From assembly GCA_016294105.1 (NCBI GenBank), contig JAEDCN010000008.1, positions 23,923 through 87,922 of the forward strand: 64,000 bases of DNA, given 5' to 3'. Below the pieces are notes generated by a model. It was given only the letters and a program-made list of their open reading frames with translations. It did not search any database and had not been told where the DNA came from. The DNA comes from Treponema sp. Its GTDB lineage: Bacteria; Spirochaetota; Spirochaetia; Treponematales; Treponemataceae. Positions 61,501-64,000 of this stretch are shown here, piece after piece (the stretch's first letter is position 1; each line of letters starts with the position of its first letter). Position numbers and translations under genes: made by a program.

Positions 61501-64000
61501 CCGCAATGCGTCTCCTTGGAATGAGCAACAGGTCGCCTCTTCACGGAGGCGTGGATTGAAACCAGCCGCCGTTGCAGCCGCAACGATTGCCAGCCCGTCG
61601 CCTCTTCACGGAGGCGTGGATTGAAACTGATAACCAAACAAGTCGTCATCGGTGTCTGGAGTCGCCTCTTCACGGAGGCGTGGATTGAAACTGCCAAGGT
61701 ACGAAAGTACCGCTCGGTTCTGGCGTCGCCTCTTCACGGAGGCGTGGATTGAAACTCGCTTTGTTCTCGTGGTCTTGGACACACACTCTTGTCGCCTCTT
61801 CACGGAGGCGTGGATTGAAACCAAGACTTGCGTTCCGGCTTGGTGGTGGGATGGTGGTCGCCTCTTCACGGAGGCGTGGATTGAAACACCGTGGCCTTGC
61901 TGGGAGCCGCCCACGAGATAGGTCGCCTCTTCACGGAGGCGTGGATTGAAACTACTGTTGCTTTTACAAAGGTGCGAAGGGCAAGAAGTCGCCTCTTCAC
62001 GGAGGCGTGGATTGAAACGGGGTACGATTGTTTCGCCCTTGTGGACCATGGGTCGCCTCTTCACGGAGGCGTGGATTGAAACAGGGAGGTAAGAACTTGC
62101 ACCACTCCCAGAATAGGTCGCCTCTTCACGGAGGCGTGGATTGAAACTTTCTCCTTTGCGGTCAATCCCGCCGTTTGATTTGTCGCCTCTTCACGGAGGC
62201 GTGGATTGAAACTGGAATCACTCCTCGCTACGGCATGACTAGCGGGTCGCCTCTTCACGGAGGCGTGGATTGAAACTGCTAGAAAGACTCCAGCGGACAA
62301 CCAGCCCACAGGTCGCCTCTTCACGGAGGCGTGGATTGAAACTGGGCTACATGCCAAATCCCGATGACGTTGCCACGGTCGCCTCTTCACGGAGGCGTGG
62401 ATTGAAACCTGCCCTACATCTTTAATATACTCTTTTTTTGAGTCGCCTCTTCACGGAGGCGTGGATTGAAACTGCCAAGAAGCCATTTTTCTTTGCATTA
62501 AATGTGGTCGCCTCTTCACGGAGGCGTGGATTGAAACATTATGGGAGCCATTCAGTACGGCTTGCCCCAAGGTCGCCTCTTCACGGAGGCGTGGATTGAA
62601 ACAAGCTGGCGGTGGTCGTTCCTCAGGTTCTGGATCATGTCGCCTCTTCACGGAGGCGTGGATTGAAACAGGCATGATGGAAAAACTGTCCACCTCCACC
62701 ATGTCGCCTCTTCACGGAGGCGTGGATTGAAACCCGGAGCCGGGGCGTTTTGCAGCTCGGTCACAGCGGTCGCCTCTTCACGGAGGCGTGGATTGAAACG
62801 GGATAGAGCTTGATGAGGTCTCTCGTGGCTGCCTGTCGCCTCTTCACGGAGGCGTGGATTGAAACTGGAATCACTCCTCGCTACGGCATGACTAGCGGTG
62901 TCGCCTCTTCACGGAGGCGTGGATTGAAACACCATCATAGGCACAGGGAAAGAAGAAGACAGCCGTCGCCTCTTCACGGAGGCGTGGATTGAAACACCGA
63001 AGAAAGTCTTTACGAATTGACCATATGAGGTCGCCTCTTCACGGAGGCGTGGATTGAAACATGAAGGTATCCCAAATATCCCACATCTGGGAGTGTCGCC
63101 TCTTCACGGAGGCGTGGATTGAAACGCTCGTATCAATTATGTAGTTCGTTATATGTCTGGTCGCCTCTTCACGGAGGCGTGGATTGAAACCTTTTGTTGA
63201 TGTTGACACTGAGGTCAATGTTAAGTCGCCTCTTCACGGAGGCGTGGATTGAAACCAGGCTAATGAGGCCAGGTATTTGCAAACCAATCAGTCGCCTCTT
63301 CACGGAGGCGTGGATTGAAACACAATTAGGAAGGGGTAGTGTATCAACATCAATAAAGTCGCCTCTTCACGGAGGCGTGGATTGAAACATAATTGGTGCA
63401 AGATGAAGGGGATAGAATGAATGGTCGCCTCTTCACGGAGGCGTGGATTGAAACAAAATATCATCACATATTTCCTCATCGTGTTCCGTCGCCTCTTCAC
63501 GGAGGCGTGGATTGAAACATCATATTACATATATTATAGTAACGTGATAAGGGTCGCCTCTTCACGGAGGCGTGGATTGAAACATTGAATCGTTTCAGAT
63601 ATTTTCCAACTTTCTCAAGTCGCCTCTTCACGGAGGCGTGGATTGAAACTCTCTATCAAATACACCTACTCCTGGACAAGGTGTCGCCTCTTCACGGAGG
63701 CGTGGATTGAAACAAAATAACTACTTTTCAAAATGGGGACTATTTCTTTGTCGCCTCTTCACGGAGGCGTGGATTGAAACACAGTTCTGATAGCCTTTGA
63801 ACAGATTGCAGTAGGTCGCCTCTTCACGGAGGCGTGGATTGAAACAATTCATCAGACCACATAAAGTGTACATACTGTTTGTCGCCTCTTCACGGAGGCG
63901 TGGATTGAAACCAAAACCAAATGCAACCACCACCCAATCAATTCAGTCGCCTCTTCACGGAGGCGTGGATTGAAACCAAAACCAAATGCAACCACCACCC
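58593..64000 (+). CRISPR. type I-C CRISPR array, 83 repeats, continues past window
   Basis: 31-nt repeats start GTCGCCTCTTCACG and end GAGGCGTGGATTGAAAC; CGCCTC/GAGGCG form a 6-bp stem with a TTCACG loop. 83 copies were counted (first 58593-58623, last 63946-63976), with no sequence variant noticed by eye. There are 82 complete spacers of 32-37 nt, mostly 33-35, plus a cut one. The GAAAC ending and adjoining I-C cas genes fix the orientation, transcribed rightwards. The trailer end is not reached. No spacer was seen to match elsewhere in the window. Confidence 0.99.

Noticed and set aside
58600..64000. Dozens of short frames with recurring RLFTEAWIET, SIHASVKRR or NPRLREEAT peptides
   Set aside because: They are translations of the CRISPR repeat in its different frames and are not proteins.
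58593..64000. Self-targeting spacers against genes in this window
   Set aside because: None was recognised by eye; an exact search of all 82 spacers against the whole genome would be decisive.

Overview
The window reads as chromosome of a treponeme (phylum Spirochaetota). The main evidence is two FlaA-type flagellar sheath proteins, a spirochete-type motility operon (fliK-flgD-flgE-flbD-motA-motB-fliL-fliM-fliY-fliO-fliP), a second FliG (FliG1), an LptD-like outer-membrane protein and a hook protein with the spirochetal Lys/Cys crosslinking pair. The species cannot be fixed from the sequence alone.

Layout. 1-1228: an IS3-family insertion sequence cut by the window edge, inserted just downstream of class II aldolase (1266-2264). 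2435-10071: the flaA pair, a NagD-like HAD phosphatase, hisS and coaX on overlapping divergent promoters, tRNA-Gly, a secreted TPR-like protein, and a glycosyltransferase/PlsC pair. 10176-15951: a purine permease, then a compact redox cluster (ferredoxin, membrane iron-sulfur protein, FTR-type reductase, thioredoxin, with a convergent Crp/Fnr regulator), dCMP deaminase, thrC and tRNA-Val. 16107-22530: uvrA, lptD and a FeoB-associated-type small protein. 22627-26021: a lipoprotein that looks like a glycoside hydrolase and carries a C11 tract between its start codon and signal peptide, followed by an outer-membrane beta-barrel; this is probably a phase-variable surface pair. 26111-29125: PBP1A and a ParB-like protein lacking its DNA-binding part. 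29364-42199: the motility operon, which leaves the usual order after fliP for an HD hydrolase, then a LysM/degenerate LytM protein and a sigma-70 factor. 42303-50327: a DEDDh exonuclease, phosphohexomutase, fliG1, mutL and xseBA.

50705-64000 is a complete type I-C CRISPR-Cas locus (cas3-cas5c-cas8c-cas7c-cas4-cas1-cas2), a leader, and an array of 83 repeats that runs off the window end. Several spacers are repeats or near-repeats of one another. One pair differs only at every third base, which suggests repeated sampling of the same protein-coding phage gene.

A recurring theme is promoters placed so close to the start codon that the mRNA should begin at or next to the AUG: hisS, the dCMP deaminase, pbp1A, fliG1 and xseA each have exactly 6 nt between the -10 box and ATG and no ribosome binding site. 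This points to regular use of leaderless mRNAs. Gaps above about 300 bases are few: 15745-16106 holds the thrC promoter and tRNA-Val, and 50328-50704 holds the xseA promoter, a structured GC-rich repeat and the cas promoter.
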